From positions 1 to 21,079 of the forward strand of contig JAURHL010000014.1 in the NCBI GenBank assembly GCA_030833305.1: DNA of 21,079 bases. Direction: 5' to 3'. Below the pieces are notes generated by a model that was given only the letters and a program-made list of their open reading frames with translations, was not told the DNA's origin and ran no database searches. The translations under genes and the position numbers were made by a program. Each line of letters starts with the position of its first letter. Positions within the stretch are counted from its first letter, which is position 1. This document shows, piece by piece, positions 7,218 through 14,732 of this stretch. The DNA is from Acidimicrobiales bacterium (lineage in GTDB: Bacteria > Actinomycetota > Acidimicrobiia > Acidimicrobiales > Ilumatobacteraceae).

Positions 7218-8654
7218 ATGTCCCCGGAATTCGCCGTCACTCCCGTCCCGTTGGCCGGATCCTCCTTCACCGGCTCGGGTGCTCGCATCGAGGTGCACGC
7301 CCCGTACGACGGATCGCTCATCGGGCACGTCCCGGCGTGCACGTCGGCCGACGTCGACCGCGCAGTGGAGGTGGCGCGTCGGGCGATGGCCACTCCGCTG
7401 CCCGCGTGGAAACGAGCAGCCATCCTGGATGCCGCGGCCGCTCAACTGACGTTGCGCCGCGAGGAGTTCGCCGCGACCATCGCCCGTGAGGCGGCCAAAC
7501 CGATCAAGACCGCCCGGGTCGAGGTCGACCGCGCGGTGGGAACTTTCCAGTTCGCCGCCGCCGAGGCTCGCACCCTCGTCGGCGACGTGGTGGCGATGGA
7601 CGCGATTCCGGCGGGGGAGGGCAAGTTCGGATTCACAATGCGCGTTCCCGTGGGCGTCGTGGGTGCCATTGCTCCGTTCAACTTCCCGTTGAACCTGGTG
7701 GTGCACAAGATCGGACCGGCGATCGCCGCCGGCTGTGCCGTGGTGCTGAAACCGGCATCGCAGACTCCGTTCTCCTCGATCCTGTTGGCCCGCATGCTCA
7801 TCGAGGAGTGTGGGTTGCCGGCTGAATGGTTGAGCGTGGTCACCGGTGGTGGGTCGACGGTCGGCAACGCCATCGTCGATCACCCGGACGTCGCATTGGT
7901 GACCTTCACGGGGTCGCCGGACGTCGGCTGGGGGATTCGCGCTCGAGCGCCGCGCAAACGAGTCGGTCTGGAGTTGGGCAACAACGCTCCGATCATCATC
8001 GAGCCCGACGGTGATTGGATGACGGCGGCCGCCAAGATCAAGGTGGCCGGCTTCTCCCACGCCGGACAATCGTGCATCTCGACACAGCGCATTCTCGTTC
8101 ACGAGTCGATCTCGGAAGCATTCGTCGACGAACTGGTGCGTCAGGTGTCGACCCTCGTGTTGGGCGATCCCCTCGACGAGGACACCGACGTTTCGACGCT
8201 GATCTCCACGTCGGAACGAGACCGGGTTCGTAGCTGGATCTCCGAAGCCGCCTGCGAGGGTGGCGAGGTGGTTCTGGGTGGTGACGTCACCACCCAGGGC
8301 ATCCTGTGTCCCACCATCGTGGTGAACGCCCGGGCGTCGATGAAGATCTGCGCCAAGGAGGTTTTCGGTCCCGTCGTGGCGGTGCAAGGTTTCACCGACT
8401 TCGACGAGGCACATCGCCTAGCGAACGACACGCGCTACGGCCTGCAGGCCGGTGTCTTCACGCGCGACATCGACAAGGCGCTGCGCGCCGTGCGCACCCT
8501 GGACTTCGGTGGTGTGACCGTCAACGAGGTGCCGACCTGGCGTGCCGATCAAATGCCCTACGGCGGCCTCCGTGACTCGGGCAATACCCGGGAGGGTCCG
8601 GCGTACTCGGTGCGCGAGATGACCGAGATTCGTATGGTGATCCTGGGCGCCTGA
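7218..8654 (+). CDS. NAD(P)-dependent aldehyde dehydrogenase
   Basis: This is a 478-residue cytoplasmic aldehyde dehydrogenase that oxidises an aldehyde to its acid. Every catalytic mark is present: N155 in PFNFPLN, K178 in VLKPA, the TFTGS dinucleotide loop at about 229-233, the general-base E252 in LELGNNAP, the nucleophile C286 in HAGQSC, and E381/F383 in KEVFGP. The first glycine pair of the usual LELGGNAP is GN here. Overall it resembles the lactaldehyde / non-phosphorylating glyceraldehyde-3-phosphate / succinate-semialdehyde cluster, but the substrate cannot be set. It is a single-gene unit, divergent from the phosphodiesterase and convergent with the acyl-CoA synthetase, whose stop is only 4 nt away. 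A shared glycerol-related role with the phosphodiesterase is conceivable but unproven. Confidence 0.92.
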   Translation: MSPEFAVTPVPLAGSSFTGSGARIEVHAPYDGSLIGHVPACTSADVDRAVEVARRAMATPLPAWKRAAILDAAAAQLTLRREEFAATIAREAAKPIKTARVEVDRAVGTFQFAAAEARTLVGDVVAMDAIPAGEGKFGFTMRVPVGVVGAIAPFNFPLNLVVHKIGPAIAAGCAVVLKPASQTPFSSILLARMLIEECGLPAEWLSVVTGGGSTVGNAIVDHPDVALVTFTGSPDVGWGIRARAPRKRVGLELGNNAPIIIEPDGDWMTAAAKIKVAGFSHAGQSCISTQRILVHESISEAFVDELVRQVSTLVLGDPLDEDTDVSTLISTSERDRVRSWISEAACEGGEVVLGGDVTTQGILCPTIVVNARASMKICAKEVFGPVVAVQGFTDFDEAHRLANDTRYGLQAGVFTRDIDKALRAVRTLDFGGVTVNEVPTWRADQMPYGGLRDSGNTREGPAYSVREMTEIRMVILGA

Positions 8655-8658
8655 CGAA

Positions 8659-10209
8659 TCAGATGGATCGACCGGCGTTCTTCCAGTACTCGTCCTTCAG
8701 CAGTCGCTTGTAGAGCTTCCCGGTCGGGTGACGCGGAAGTTCGGCACGGAAATCGATGCTGCGCGGACACTTCACGTCGGCCAACTGGGACTTGCAGTAG
8801 GCGATGAGCTCCAGCTCGAGCGCACGGGCCGCTTCGGCACTCTCGGGCATCGTGGCCGGTTGAACGACGGCTTTCACTTCCTCGCCGAAATCGTCGTTGG
8901 GAACGCCGAAGACGGCGACATCGATCACCTTGGGGTGAGTGACGAGGGCGTTCTCGGCCTCCTGCGGATAGATGTTCACGCCGCCCGAGATGATCATGTA
9001 CGCCTTGCGGTCGGTCAGGAACAAGCACCCGTTGTCGTTCAGGTAACCGACGTCGCCCAGGGTGCTCCAGCCCTTGGGATGACGTGAACTCTTCGTCTTT
9101 TCCGCGTCGTTGTGATACTCGAAGGTCGCGCCACCCTCGAAGAAGATGGTTCCGCTCTCGTAGTTCGGCAACTCCTCGCCGTCGTCGCCGCAGATGTGGA
9201 TGGTGCAGCCGATCGGCACTCCGACCGTGCCCTCGTTCGCCAGCCAGAGGTCGCTGTTGCAGTAGACGAAACCGTTACCTTCGGTGCCCGCGTAGTACTC
9301 GTGGATGATGCGGCCGAACCATTCGATCATCTGCTTCTTGACCGGAATGGGGCAGGGCGCCGCGGCGTGGATGACGGCCTGCAGCGAGGAGACGTCGTAC
9401 TTGGAACGGTTGCTCTCGTCGAGCTTCAACAGTCGGACGAACATCGTCGGCACCACCTGAGTGTGGGTCACCTTGTGACGCTCGATGGCGGTCAGGAACT
9501 GTTCGGGATCGAAGTGTTCCATGGCCACGACGGTGCAACCCATGCTCTGGGCGGCCATCGTGAAGCGCAAAGGCGCCGCGTGATACAGCGGCGCCGGGGT
9601 CAGGTACACGCTGTCGAAGGACGCTCCGAACAACATGGCCAACGACGGGGCGACCGAGGTGGGTGTGGTTTCCAGCGGCAGGTCGACGAAGGGCTTGGTG
9701 ACGCCCTTGGGCTGGCCCGTGGTGCCCGACGAGTAGAGCATGTCGGTTCCGGCGATTCGATTCGGGAGGGGCGCGTCGGACTGGGCGGACACGGCGTTCT
9801 CGTAGCTCTCGTAGCCGGCCACGGTTCCGTCGAGCATGAGTCGCATCTCGAGATTCGGGGTGTCGGCGATGATCTCCGACGCTTGATCCGCCTTGTATTT
9901 CGACGTGATGAAAATGCGGGCCGCACAGTCGTTGATGATGTAGGAGAGCTCCTTGCTCGTGAGGCGCGAGGACGCCGCGGTGTACACGACTCCGGCGTAC
10001 TGGCAGCCCCACAACACCTCGAGGTACCGATCGTGGTTCTCCATGCACAGCGCCACGTGATCACCGGGCTTCAGGCCCGCGTTGCGCAACAGATTGGCCA
10101 GCCGGTTGGCCGCGGCGTCCAGTTGGGCGAACGTCTGGCTGTAACCCGAACCGGTCATGACCATGGCCAGTTTGTCGGGATGGGTGAGGGCGTGGGCTCC
10201 GAGATACAT
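8659..10209 (-). CDS. acyl-CoA synthetase (AMP-forming), FadD-like
   Basis: This is a 516-residue ANL-superfamily ligase that adenylates a carboxylic acid and passes it to CoA. Visible motifs are YSSGTTGQPKG at 159-169 (P-loop), the PLYHAAP segment near 207, YYAGTEG at 305-311 (A5), STLGDVGYL at 382-390 with ribose-binding aspartate 386 (A7), LTDR..YMIISGGVNIYP at 398-415 (A8, hinge) and the catalytic K498 in PTGK. The size and the PLYHAAP form match the fatty/aryl acyl-CoA ligases common in actinobacterial lipid or steroid catabolism. The start at ATG 10209 is supported by homology and by TACTCT 7 nt upstream. A longer open frame reaches 10764 but would lie over the divergent SirB1 gene. It could activate substrates for the acyl-CoA dehydrogenase at 11009. 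Confidence 0.92.
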   Translation of the reverse strand: MYLGAHALTHPDKLAMVMTGSGYSQTFAQLDAAANRLANLLRNAGLKPGDHVALCMENHDRYLEVLWGCQYAGVVYTAASSRLTSKELSYIINDCAARIFITSKYKADQASEIIADTPNLEMRLMLDGTVAGYESYENAVSAQSDAPLPNRIAGTDMLYSSGTTGQPKGVTKPFVDLPLETTPTSVAPSLAMLFGASFDSVYLTPAPLYHAAPLRFTMAAQSMGCTVVAMEHFDPEQFLTAIERHKVTHTQVVPTMFVRLLKLDESNRSKYDVSSLQAVIHAAAPCPIPVKKQMIEWFGRIIHEYYAGTEGNGFVYCNSDLWLANEGTVGVPIGCTIHICGDDGEELPNYESGTIFFEGGATFEYHNDAEKTKSSRHPKGWSTLGDVGYLNDNGCLFLTDRKAYMIISGGVNIYPQEAENALVTHPKVIDVAVFGVPNDDFGEEVKAVVQPATMPESAEAARALELELIAYCKSQLADVKCPRSIDFRAELPRHPTGKLYKRLLKDEYWKNAGRSI

Positions 10210-10216
10210 GGGGCGA

Positions 10217-10222
10217 AGAGTA
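10217..10222 (-). promoter_or_regulatory. probable leaderless -10 box (TACTCT)
   Basis: Minus strand 10222-10217 is TACTCT, ending 7 nt before ATG 10209. It lies back-to-back with the plus-strand TACGAT at 10230, separated by 7 bp, so the whole 33-bp gap between the two start codons is promoter. Confidence 0.55.
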
Positions 10223-10229
10223 GTGGCAG

Positions 10230-10235
10230 TACGAT
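10230..10235 (+). promoter_or_regulatory. probable leaderless -10 box (TACGAT)
   Basis: TACGAT ends 7 nt before GTG 10243 and has no ribosome binding site after it. It is the plus-strand half of a back-to-back pair with the box at 10217-10222. Confidence 0.5.
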
Positions 10236-10242
10236 TCTCCGT

Positions 10243-10962
10243 GTGGGGTCGTCGGAGCGTGATTCGGCGTGGGCGAAGGAGCGATTCGTCGGCGCGGTGT
10301 CCGTGGGTGGCGACGTGGCTCTGGACGAATTGGCGTTGTTGCTCCCCGCGGCCATCGGTCACGTCTCGAGAGTCGACTTGGTCGCCGGACTGACGATGCT
10401 CGACGAGATGGCGGCCATGGTGGCCAGCCCGACCGTCGAGGGTGTCTGTCGCTCGCTCTTTCGCGGAGATCATGCACTCGTGGGGCACCGAGACGACTAC
10501 TACGACCCCCGTAACTCGTTCATCACCGACGTCGTCGCCACCCGTCGGGGCATCCCGATCTCGTTGTCGGTGATCGCGATGGAGGTCGCACGACGGGTGG
10601 GGGTCGACCTGGTCGGGGTGGGCATGCCCGGGCATTTCCTCGTCGCCGAGCGACCGAGCCAGGGTCTCGTCCCGGAGATCTTCGCCGACCCGTTCCACGG
10701 CGGTCGGATCATGGACGCCACGGGGTGCGCGCGCTTGTTCGCCGAACTGTTGGGAGAAGCGCAACGTTTCGACGTCCGATTCCTGGCGATGACTCCGCCG
10801 ATGTCGATCGTCGAGCGCATGTTGAACAATCTGAAGGCGATCTACCTGCGAAACGGGGACGTAGCTCGGTTGCGGGGGGTGATGTCGCTGAGGGCCGCGT
10901 TCCCGGGTCTCGGCCGTGCCGAGAACGACGAGTTTCGGCGTCTGATGGCCCCGCTGAATTGA
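10243..10962 (+). CDS. SirB1 family, transglutaminase-like core protein
   Basis: This is a 239-residue soluble protein of the SirB1 / Transglut_core2 family. Diagnostic stretches are YYDPRNSF at 86-93, RRGIPISLSV at 102-110 beside the EVARRVG helix, MPGHFLV at 128-134 and FADPFHGG at 148-154, with a TPR-like tail NLKAIYLRNGDV at 196-207. The cysteine of true transglutaminases is not present in GIPISLS. The histidine of GHF and the aspartate of DPF remain. The family has no settled biochemical role. The start GTG 10243 is chosen from the TACGAT box 7 nt upstream and from the absence of homology before it. The same frame stays open upstream only as a shadow of the acyl-CoA synthetase gene. The acyl-CoA dehydrogenase follows after 46 bp, with its own promoter. 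Confidence 0.88.
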   Translation: MGSSERDSAWAKERFVGAVSVGGDVALDELALLLPAAIGHVSRVDLVAGLTMLDEMAAMVASPTVEGVCRSLFRGDHALVGHRDDYYDPRNSFITDVVATRRGIPISLSVIAMEVARRVGVDLVGVGMPGHFLVAERPSQGLVPEIFADPFHGGRIMDATGCARLFAELLGEAQRFDVRFLAMTPPMSIVERMLNNLKAIYLRNGDVARLRGVMSLRAAFPGLGRAENDEFRRLMAPLN

Positions 10963-10996
10963 GGGTTTCGATGCGCACCACGACGGCGAGGGTGGC

Positions 10997-11002
10997 TAGT
11001 TT
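10997..11002 (+). promoter_or_regulatory. probable leaderless -10 box (TAGTTT)
   Basis: TAGTTT ends 6 nt before ATG 11009. The six bases between (TTCCCC) contain no ribosome binding site, so the acyl-CoA dehydrogenase is likely read from a leaderless transcript. Confidence 0.55.
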
Positions 11003-11008
11003 TTCCCC

Positions 11009-12214
11009 ATGACCGCCACCGCGACCCTCACCTCCGACGAGCAGAAGGTCTCGTCGCTCATCGACGAGCTTCTCGCCGAGTTCCCCCCGCGCAGCACGGA
11101 CGGAACGACCTTCCTCGGAGCGCAGTTCGACAAGGGACTCGCCTGGGTGCACTTCGAGGTCGGCCACGGCGGACTCGGCCTCAATCCCAAGTTGCAACGC
11201 ACCATCAACGAGCGTTTGTTCGCCGCCGGCGCCCCGAATCCGGTGGCTCGTAACCCGATCGGCCACGGAATGTGCGGCCCGACCGTGGCGGTGTGGGGCT
11301 CGCCCGAGCAGAAGAAGCGGTACCTGCGCCCTCTGTTCACCGGTGAAGAGGTGTGGTGTCAGCTGTTCTCCGAGCCCGGCAGTGGTTCGGACTTCGCCGG
11401 CTTGTCGGCCAAGGGAGTGAAGGACGGCGACGAGTGGATCATGAACGGCCAGAAGGTCTGGACGACCCTGGCGCACCTGTCCCGTTTCGGACTCCTGATC
11501 GTGCGCACCGACGCCGAGGCCGTGAAGCACGCCGGTCTCACCGCGTTCGTGGTGGACATGCAGGCCCCGGGCGTCGAGGTTCGTCCGCTCTACCAGATCA
11601 CCGGTGAGGCCGAGTTCAACGAGGTCTACTTCACCGACGTCCGCGTCCCGAATCATGAGATGCTCGGCAACATCGGAGACGGGTGGCGAGTGTCGCTCAC
11701 GACGTTGATGAACGAACGAGTGTCCATCGGTGGTGCGATCCCGGCCAAGGGCTCCGGTCCGATCCGTGATGCGCTCAAGGTCTGGAAGGATCTTCCCGCC
11801 GATCGTCGTGATCCCGCCACGCGGGACGAGTTGATGTCGCTGTGGGTCCGCGCCGAACTTCTCCGACTCACCAACATCCGTGCGTCCCAGAATCGCAAGA
11901 TGGGTGATCCGGGTCCCGAGGGTTCCATCGCGAAATTGGCCATGGCGGAACTCAACAAGGACATCTACTCGTTCGCGGTTTCCCTGTTGGGCGCGGACGG
12001 AATGCTCTTCCCGAGCGGGTATCAGAAGATTCGTCCGGAACAGGCCATGGGTCTCGAGAATCCGCAGAAGGCGTTCCTGCGCAGCCGAGCCAACTCCATC
12101 GAGGGTGGCACCAGCGAGGTCATGCGCAACATTCTCGGCGAGCGGGTGCTCGGACTGCCCGGCGACGTTCGCGTCGATCGCGACGTGGCGTGGAGCAAGG
12201 TCCCGCGCAACTGA
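11009..12214 (+). CDS. acyl-CoA dehydrogenase family protein (FadE-like)
   Basis: This is a 401-residue flavoprotein of the acyl-CoA dehydrogenase family, which introduces a double bond into acyl-CoA in the cytoplasm. FAD and substrate motifs are clear: CQLFSEPGSGSD at 117-128, KVWTTLAH at 149-156, and the C-terminal SIEGGTSEVMRNILGERVLGLP signature from 363 to 384. In the mammalian medium-chain enzyme the base is the glutamate of YEGT. Here the equivalent residue is glycine 366, with glutamate 365 one place earlier, as in many mycobacterial FadE proteins where the base lies elsewhere or in a partner subunit. No partner FadE gene is adjacent. The acyl-CoA synthetase at 8659 could supply its substrate. 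It ends 3 nt from the convergent membrane-protein gene. Confidence 0.92.
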   Translation: MTATATLTSDEQKVSSLIDELLAEFPPRSTDGTTFLGAQFDKGLAWVHFEVGHGGLGLNPKLQRTINERLFAAGAPNPVARNPIGHGMCGPTVAVWGSPEQKKRYLRPLFTGEEVWCQLFSEPGSGSDFAGLSAKGVKDGDEWIMNGQKVWTTLAHLSRFGLLIVRTDAEAVKHAGLTAFVVDMQAPGVEVRPLYQITGEAEFNEVYFTDVRVPNHEMLGNIGDGWRVSLTTLMNERVSIGGAIPAKGSGPIRDALKVWKDLPADRRDPATRDELMSLWVRAELLRLTNIRASQNRKMGDPGPEGSIAKLAMAELNKDIYSFAVSLLGADGMLFPSGYQKIRPEQAMGLENPQKAFLRSRANSIEGGTSEVMRNILGERVLGLPGDVRVDRDVAWSKVPRN

Positions 12215-12217
12215 CGC

Positions 12218-12628
12218 TCAGGCACCGGTTCGCAGGAGCAGTCCCACGAACATCGTGCCGAGCCCCGTGAGCAGCCCCAGCGCTCCTCCGATGGCCAGAG
12301 CCAACTTGCCGCGTCCGAGTGAGTGGACGGCCGCGAACATCGCCGTGGCGACCGCCAGCAACACGTGGACGAACAGCGTGACCTGATACTCGGAGTCGGT
12401 GTCGGCGATCGAGACGTCGAGGATGTTCCAGATTCCGGTGATCACGGTGAGCCCGAAAGCGGGCCAGGCCACGCGAGCGAAACCGTTGGCCGCGGTCTTC
12501 AGGCTCTCGGGATGCGCGGCCCGCAGGCGGGGTACCAGGCCACCGAGGACGATCTGTCCGCCGACCCACACCGAAGCCGCCACGACGTGCAGGAAGAGAC
12601 GCAAGGTGTCGAGGTCGGGACTGATCAT
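12218..12628 (-). CDS. small four-helix membrane protein, CopD-like
   Basis: This is a 136-residue protein with four hydrophobic segments at about 10-31, 53-71, 82-103 and 109-132, so it sits in the cytoplasmic membrane. Histidines inside or next to the helices (H14 in LFLHVVAASVWVGG, H88 in LFVHVLLAV, H102) resemble the short CopD / DUF2269-like proteins that are thought to bind haem or copper. That match rests on the LHVVAASVWVGGQ pattern and is tentative. I use ATG 12628, with GGAG close before it. A GTG at 12646 is in frame but would add only MCQAGD. It is divergent from guanine deaminase and convergent with the acyl-CoA dehydrogenase. No promoter box of the TANNNT type is seen before it. 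Confidence 0.7.
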   Translation of the reverse strand: MISPDLDTLRLFLHVVAASVWVGGQIVLGGLVPRLRAAHPESLKTAANGFARVAWPAFGLTVITGIWNILDVSIADTDSEYQVTLFVHVLLAVATAMFAAVHSLGRGKLALAIGGALGLLTGLGTMFVGLLLRTGA

Positions 12629-12677
12629 GTCTCCAGCCTGACACACCCAGCCCCTCGGTCGACATCCGAACCTCTCC

Positions 12678-12683
12678 TACACT
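12678..12683 (+). promoter_or_regulatory. probable leaderless -10 box (TACACT)
   Basis: TACACT ends 6 nt before ATG 12690 and nothing resembling a ribosome binding site follows. It is one of the best matches in the window to a leaderless promoter. Confidence 0.6.
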
Positions 12684-12689
12684 GACCCG

Positions 12690-14054
12690 ATGAGTGTCAT
12701 CGAACTCGCGGTGACGGGCCGGATGTTCCACGCGCCGACACCCGACAAGTTGGGGATCATCGACGGCGTGATCACGGTCGGTGCCGACGGTGTCATCGTC
12801 GACGTGGTGCACGATGCTTCGTCACCGGTGGCGATCGAACTCGTTTCGCGAGCACGCACGGTGTGGCGGATGGCGCCCCACGAGCGGTTGTTGCCGGGGC
12901 TGGTCGACACGCACGTCCACGCACCGCAGTGGCCCCAGTTGGGAACCGGATTGGACCTGCCGCTCGAGAGTTGGTTGTTCGATCACACGTTCCCGTTGGA
13001 GGCGCGATACGCCGACGTCGGGTTCGCCCGCGACGTGTGGGAGCACATGGTGCCCACGCTGCTCGGCCTCGGGACCACCACCGCTGTCTATTACTCGTCG
13101 ATTCACGAGGATGCCACCCGACTTCTCGCCGAACGATGCGCGGTGGGTGGTCAGCGTGCTTTCGTCGGACGAGTGGCCATGGATCACCCGACGGGAACAC
13201 CCGAGTGGTATCGCGACGAGTCCGCCGATGTCGCGCTGGAACGATCGCGTCGATCGGTTCGTGATGTCTTCGAGATCGGCGCGACCTCCGGGTTGGTGAA
13301 ACCGATTTTGACACCACGCTTCATCCCGGCGTGCAGTGACGAGCTACTGGCGGGGATGGGGCGGATGGCCGACGAACTCGGGTGCACCATTCAGACCCAT
13401 TGCTCGGAGAGCGACTGGGAGCACGCGAACGTTCGCGATCGATTCGGACGTTCGGACACCGAGATGCTCGACGCGTTCGGGCTGCTCCGCGAGCGGACCG
13501 TGCTGGCGCACGGCAACCTGGTGTCGACGACGGATGCCGCACTCATCCGTGCCCGGGGTGCGGGCATCGCCCATTGTCCGTTGTCGAACTCGTACTTCGC
13601 CAACTGCGTGTTGCCCCTGCGACGACTTCTCGACGCCGATGTTCGGGTCGGACTCGGATCGGACGTGGCCGGTGGAGCATGGCCCGGCCTGTTGCCGCAG
13701 TGCGCCCATGCCATCACGGCGTCGCGGATGTTGGAAGACGGCGTCAACGGCTCGATCGACGGCGGTTGCCGTGGAGTCTCGGGCTCGCGCATCGATTCGG
13801 TGACCGCGTTCCACGTGGCGACGGCCGGAGGTGCCGCGATGATCGGTCTCGATGCCGGAGCGTTCATCCCGGGTCGTCGGTTCGACGCCTTCGCCGTCGA
13901 CACGATGCGATCGGCGAACGGAATGCGTGAGTGGGACGGCATCGACGACGAGTCCCGAATCTTCGAGAAGATCGTCCGCTTGACCGGACCGGAGGCGATC
14001 ACCTCGGTGTGGGTCGACGGGCGACTGCGGTCGGGACGGGCCGCGGTCGACTGA
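12690..14054 (+). CDS. guaD: guanine deaminase
   Basis: This is a 454-residue amidohydrolase, expected to convert guanine to xanthine in purine salvage or breakdown. It carries the guanine-deaminase marks PGLVDTHVHAPQWPQLG (zinc ligands H75 and H77, with the typical HAPQ), FPLEARYAD at 101-109, QTHCSE with H237 and E240, LAHG with H274, HCPLSNSYF near 295-303 and GSDVAGG with D325. The length equals that usual for the family. The HAPQ and DVAGG forms resemble the eukaryotic-type enzyme. A short segment around 357-367 (SIDGGCRGVSG) looks like an insertion. The start ATG 12690 follows a TACACT box by 6 nt. Its stop abuts the stop of the convergent lipoprotein gene in TGATCA. It could work with the importer and the cytosine-deaminase-like enzyme in base catabolism. 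Confidence 0.85.
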   Translation: MSVIELAVTGRMFHAPTPDKLGIIDGVITVGADGVIVDVVHDASSPVAIELVSRARTVWRMAPHERLLPGLVDTHVHAPQWPQLGTGLDLPLESWLFDHTFPLEARYADVGFARDVWEHMVPTLLGLGTTTAVYYSSIHEDATRLLAERCAVGGQRAFVGRVAMDHPTGTPEWYRDESADVALERSRRSVRDVFEIGATSGLVKPILTPRFIPACSDELLAGMGRMADELGCTIQTHCSESDWEHANVRDRFGRSDTEMLDAFGLLRERTVLAHGNLVSTTDAALIRARGAGIAHCPLSNSYFANCVLPLRRLLDADVRVGLGSDVAGGAWPGLLPQCAHAITASRMLEDGVNGSIDGGCRGVSGSRIDSVTAFHVATAGGAAMIGLDAGAFIPGRRFDAFAVDTMRSANGMREWDGIDDESRIFEKIVRLTGPEAITSVWVDGRLRSGRAAVD

Positions 14055-14729
14055 TCAGCGAGTTGCGTACATTCTCAGCAACGACACGTAGTAATCGACG
14101 CGGAACTGGCTGCCCTTGCGGTCGTAATGAATACCGTCACCTTCGAGACGTTGTATCGGCGCGTCGGTGGCCCAGTCGGCGACGAAGAAATTTGGGGTGG
14201 TCATGGCGGTCACGGTCAACGCGTCGTTGATCGTGCGGGCGCGTGCCATGCAGTCCTTCATCTGCAGGTTCACCCAGACCACCACGTGTTCGTCACCGGC
14301 CAGAGCGGCGATGCGACGAATGTTCGGCTCGACGGTCTCGATGGGAGTGGCGAGACAGGCGTCGTTGGCGCCCAGTGAGACGATGATCAGACGCGGAAGA
14401 ACGCCCAGGCCCCGGGCCGACTCGAGCAGATCCGCGCCCTCGGCGATGGTGCGATCCTCGCGGGCGTCGATCGTGGGAAGCCATCCGATGCGGGCGATCG
14501 ATTCGTCGAGCCCGAGACCGTCGGTGTCGGTGGTCAGGAAATCGCCGACGATCATCACCTCGGGCACCGCTGGCGTGGTGGTGGTGGGCAAGGGCGGATA
14601 GGTGGAGGGAGCCGCCGATGCCGGCGTCGTCGACTCCGATGCGCCATTCGAGGATGACGTGCAGGCGACGAGGGTCATCGCGACGACGACAACCCACTTC
14701 GGGCCCGTGAAGATGGTCGAGCGACGCAT
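14055..14729 (-). CDS. SGNH-like lipoprotein lacking the nucleophilic serine
   Basis: This is a 224-residue exported lipoprotein. An RR-containing lead and a hydrophobic core (about 11-22) end in the lipobox LVAC with C23, followed by a Ser/Thr/Pro-rich linker to about residue 56. The rest matches an SGNH/GDSL hydrolase: block I at 60-66, GAND at 120-123 (block III, N122) and DGIH at 198-201 (block V, D198 and H201). The striking point is block I, which reads VGDFLT. The GDS serine is phenylalanine 64, and no other serine lies in that loop, so hydrolase activity by the usual mechanism is not expected. It follows ispH on the same strand with only 3 nt between, with AGGA inside the end of ispH, so it is co-transcribed. 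A binding or structural role at the envelope is possible. Confidence 0.78.
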   Translation of the reverse strand: MRRSTIFTGPKWVVVVAMTLVACTSSSNGASESTTPASAAPSTYPPLPTTTTPAVPEVMIVGDFLTTDTDGLGLDESIARIGWLPTIDAREDRTIAEGADLLESARGLGVLPRLIIVSLGANDACLATPIETVEPNIRRIAALAGDEHVVVWVNLQMKDCMARARTINDALTVTAMTTPNFFVADWATDAPIQRLEGDGIHYDRKGSQFRVDYYVSLLRMYATR

Positions 14730-14732
14730 CGA

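Noticed and set aside
9112..10242. Upstream extension of the SirB1 frame across the acyl-CoA synthetase gene
   Set aside because: The extension has no homology and low-complexity composition; the opposite strand encodes all motifs of an AMP-forming ligase there.
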